A DNA stretch of 23,399 nt. It comes from UBA6022 sp036382575 (GTDB lineage: Bacteria > Patescibacteriota > Saccharimonadia > Saccharimonadales > Saccharimonadaceae). Below the pieces are notes generated by a model. The model searched no databases. It had not been told where the DNA came from and saw only the letters and a list, made by a program, of their open reading frames with translations. Shown here piece by piece: positions 23,140 to 23,399 of the stretch. A program made the position numbers and the translations under genes. The DNA lies in assembly GCA_036382575.1 (NCBI GenBank), contig DASVHL010000049.1, forward strand, positions 1-23,399. The letters are read 5' to 3'. The stretch's first letter is position 1, and the number at the start of each line of letters is the position of its first letter.

Positions 23140-23177
23140 CGCTGATGGAGCACACAAACGTGCATGCTCCATCAGCG
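23140..23177 (-). terminator. terminator of the gene entering from the right edge
   Basis: CGCTGATGGAGCA (23140-23152) and TGCTCCATCAGCG (23165-23177) form a perfect 13-bp stem. On the - strand it starts 3 nt after the TAA at 23181 and is followed by a T-rich tail (ACTCTTTTTCG). Confidence 0.8.
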
Positions 23178-23180
23178 CAA

Positions 23181-23399
23181 TTAGTTGGTTTGCAGAATGA
23201 AGTTGCGACAACCTGCACACCAGCCCACGCTCGTTGCCAGGTACTTTGCGTAATCTGACATGTTGTTAATGGCAGTGTCGGCTGCGAGGCGTGTCGAGAA
23301 CGTCACGTCCTTGGAGTGTGATGGCGAGCAGTCAGTCTTGGGCGTATTTCGCCGATTGGTGCGAAGTTCTCTCTCGATTCCGTTTATCTCTCTCTCTTC
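23181..23399 (-). CDS. 3' end of a hypothetical protein, cut by the window edge
   Basis: The - strand frame ending at TAA 23183-23181 stays open to the right edge, giving the last 72 residues of a protein. It begins EEREINGIEREL at the edge and ends YLATSVGWCAGCRNFILQTN. There is a CxxC pair (WCAGC) near the C-terminus and a Ser/Thr-rich middle, but no recognised domain. A strong terminator directly after the stop supports a real gene. The stretch at the edge is read from a GA/TC dinucleotide run, so the first few residues may be unreliable. Confidence 0.55.
   Translation of the reverse strand, partial: EEREINGIERELRTNRRNTPKTDCSPSHSKDVTFSTRLAADTAINNMSDYAKYLATSVGWCAGCRNFILQTN

Noticed and set aside
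1..23399. CRISPR array
   Set aside because: No regularly spaced repeats with unique spacers are visible anywhere in the window.

Overview
The window looks like chromosomal DNA of a Candidatus Saccharibacteria (TM7, Patescibacteria/CPR) relative. The evidence is a stripped-down division and cell-wall cluster without Mur ligases, a VirD4-like ATPase standing alone, a sigma-region-4 protein fused to winged-helix (HARE-HTH-like) modules, class III (type IV) pilin-like proteins, a topoisomerase I with Topo_C repeats and a lysine-rich tail instead of zinc fingers, and moderate GC. This placement comes from family recognition, not from a database search.

Left part (1-6075, + strand): a DUF4868/KwaB-like protein, a two-membrane-segment protein with a pilin-like outer domain, a Pif1-family helicase, a GH1 beta-glycosidase directly followed by yvcK, and a small membrane protein with its own promoter and terminator.

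Centre (6092-14627, + strand): a minimal dcw cluster, mraZ - [structured RNA] - rsmH - (23-codon ORF and hairpin) - ftsL-like - ftsI - mraY - ftsW - murG - ftsQ-like. It covers septal control (MraZ), 16S rRNA methylation (RsmH), lipid I and lipid II synthesis (MraY, MurG), septal polymerase/transpeptidase (FtsW/FtsI) and divisome scaffold (FtsL, FtsQ). A 10-bp-periodic GTGG(G/A) array typical of MraZ operators surrounds the mraZ promoter, and an inverted pair of DnaA-box-like 9-mers lies just upstream. Between mraZ and rsmH is a 244-nt element with a 28-position long-range stem closing two internal hairpins joined by A/C-rich linkers almost free of G. This is the strongest candidate for something undescribed.

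14628-15513 is an AT-rich, nearly gene-free 0.9 kb. It is bracketed by two identical 19-bp copies of a GTTC-N7-GTTC direct repeat and contains at best a short hypothetical ORF ending at a terminator.

Right part (15514-23399, - strand): VirD4-like ATPase, sigma4/HARE-HTH-like regulator behind a perfect consensus promoter, type IV pilin (start moved downstream to fit its promoter), a 92-codon hypothetical, topA, and the 3' end of a further gene cut by the window edge.

Two window-wide patterns stand out. Several genes have a -10 box only 7-13 nt before the start codon, implying leaderless or near-leaderless mRNAs. None of the 21 called genes ends in TGA.
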